Made by a program: the position numbers and the translations under genes. DNA of 64,000 nucleotides from Methanobacterium bryantii (GTDB lineage Archaea > Methanobacteriota > Methanobacteria > Methanobacteriales > Methanobacteriaceae), in contig NZ_LMVM01000041.1 in NCBI RefSeq assembly GCF_002287175.1, positions 52,394 through 116,393 on the forward strand, in the 5' to 3' direction. Below the pieces are notes generated by a model. The model saw nothing but the letters and a program-made list of their open reading frames with translations, searched no databases and was not told where the DNA came from. Every line of letters starts with the position of its first letter. The stretch's first letter is position 1. Below, piece after piece: positions 63,577-64,000 of the stretch.

Positions 63577-64000
63577 TTTAAGTTCAGCGTCCTTTTTGAG
63601 TTAGTTATTGTGTTAAAATTTAAAAAATTTAATAGAAATCATAAAATTTAGCTTCGTCATATGTAAGTATAGCGAAGTAAATATTTTTCATTCTGAAAAT
63701 TATATTTTTTTACACGGGTTATGTAATTAATTATGTCTAATATCTATGTGCTTAATGATTAAAATGCATTAGTGAGCATATTTTATTAAATTCTAAAAAA
63801 TTTGTAAAAATACATATGATATTAAGTATTTAGATGAATTTTCTAATTTTGTGCAGTATTTTCTAATATGTTTGTTAATCTATAGTTTGCGCGTATAGTA
63901 TGCGTTGGTTTGAAAAGAAATTTTCGGCTGTTACGCTTATAAAGTTACTATGGTTTAAGGCGTCGGTTGGAGTGTGATAATATCATTCTGTGAATAATTG
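63577..64000. other. AT-rich intergenic region to window end
   Basis: No gene, RNA or repeat recognised in the last 424 bases. The G-containing TTGCGCGTATAGTATGCG at about 63886-63903 is the only departure from A/T-rich composition before the end. Confidence 0.35.

Overview
The window looks like part of the chromosome of a hydrogenotrophic methanogen of the order Methanobacteriales, most likely the genus Methanobacterium (inference). Supporting genes are the methanogen-type class-2 seryl-tRNA synthetase, MfnA (methanofuran pathway), the bifunctional cobamide-salvage protein CbiS, ribosomal protein L10e, KEOPS subunit Pcc1, aTrm56, PycB, myo-inositol-phosphate synthase, an F420-type LLM oxidoreductase, and a nif operon carrying the two archaeal PII genes nifI1/nifI2 between nifH and nifD. 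The DNA is AT-rich, archaeal TATA boxes precede many genes, and Shine-Dalgarno motifs are GGTG or GGAGG.

Layout. 1-9300 is housekeeping: a truncated FKBP isomerase, a membrane-anchored DnaJ-zinc-finger-like protein, serS, pcc1, a CooC/MinD-like ATPase, rpl10e, ppsA, mfnA and a fumarase-beta-like gene. 9570-18404 is an accessory island. It holds one complete 1065-residue secreted beta-helix protein with a 7-segment membrane protein behind it, two 5'-truncated copies of its 3' end each followed by a paralogue of that membrane protein, a TPR gene wedged between them, and a further decayed fragment. 18411-21502 is a minus-strand operon (cbiS-cobS-trm56-upp). 21661-31000 holds a PII-fold protein, a secreted protein behind a possible leader peptide, a response regulator with a decayed second copy, queC-larC, a methyltransferase, pycB and a GT-C-like membrane protein.

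31125-39343 is the nitrogen-fixation cluster nifH-nifI1-nifI2-nifD-nifK-nifE-nifN-nifX plus two small ferredoxins. It is preceded by a TATA box and a GGAA-N6-TTCC site matching the NrpR operator. NifI1/NifI2 would switch nitrogenase off with ammonium, NifE/N/X serve cofactor assembly, and the ferredoxins are candidate electron carriers. nifB and anfG/vnfG are not in the window. A 330-bp array of 13 different perfect mini-hairpins follows, then an orphan molybdopterin oxidoreductase, a cytoplasmic papain-type protease behind a perfect 14-bp palindrome, and inositol-phosphate synthase.

44350-64000 is a mixed set: small membrane proteins, DUF2769 cysteine-rich proteins, an EamA transporter, a PadR regulator with its probable operator and two GyrI-like ligand-binding proteins, an amidohydrolase, an AlkD-like protein, flavin/PLP-oxidase-fold and HIT-fold proteins, an MBL-rhodanese fusion, an ABC-2 exporter, two zinc-ribbon paralogues, two very small genes (a ribbon-helix-helix-like protein and a zinc ribbon) and an F420-dependent oxidoreductase.

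The two things least explained by known families are the cassette-like island at 9.57-18.4 kb and the paired arrays of non-identical perfect hairpins at 7.28-7.54 and 39.40-39.73 kb. I saw no convincing tRNA, rRNA, CRISPR array, transposase or integrase.
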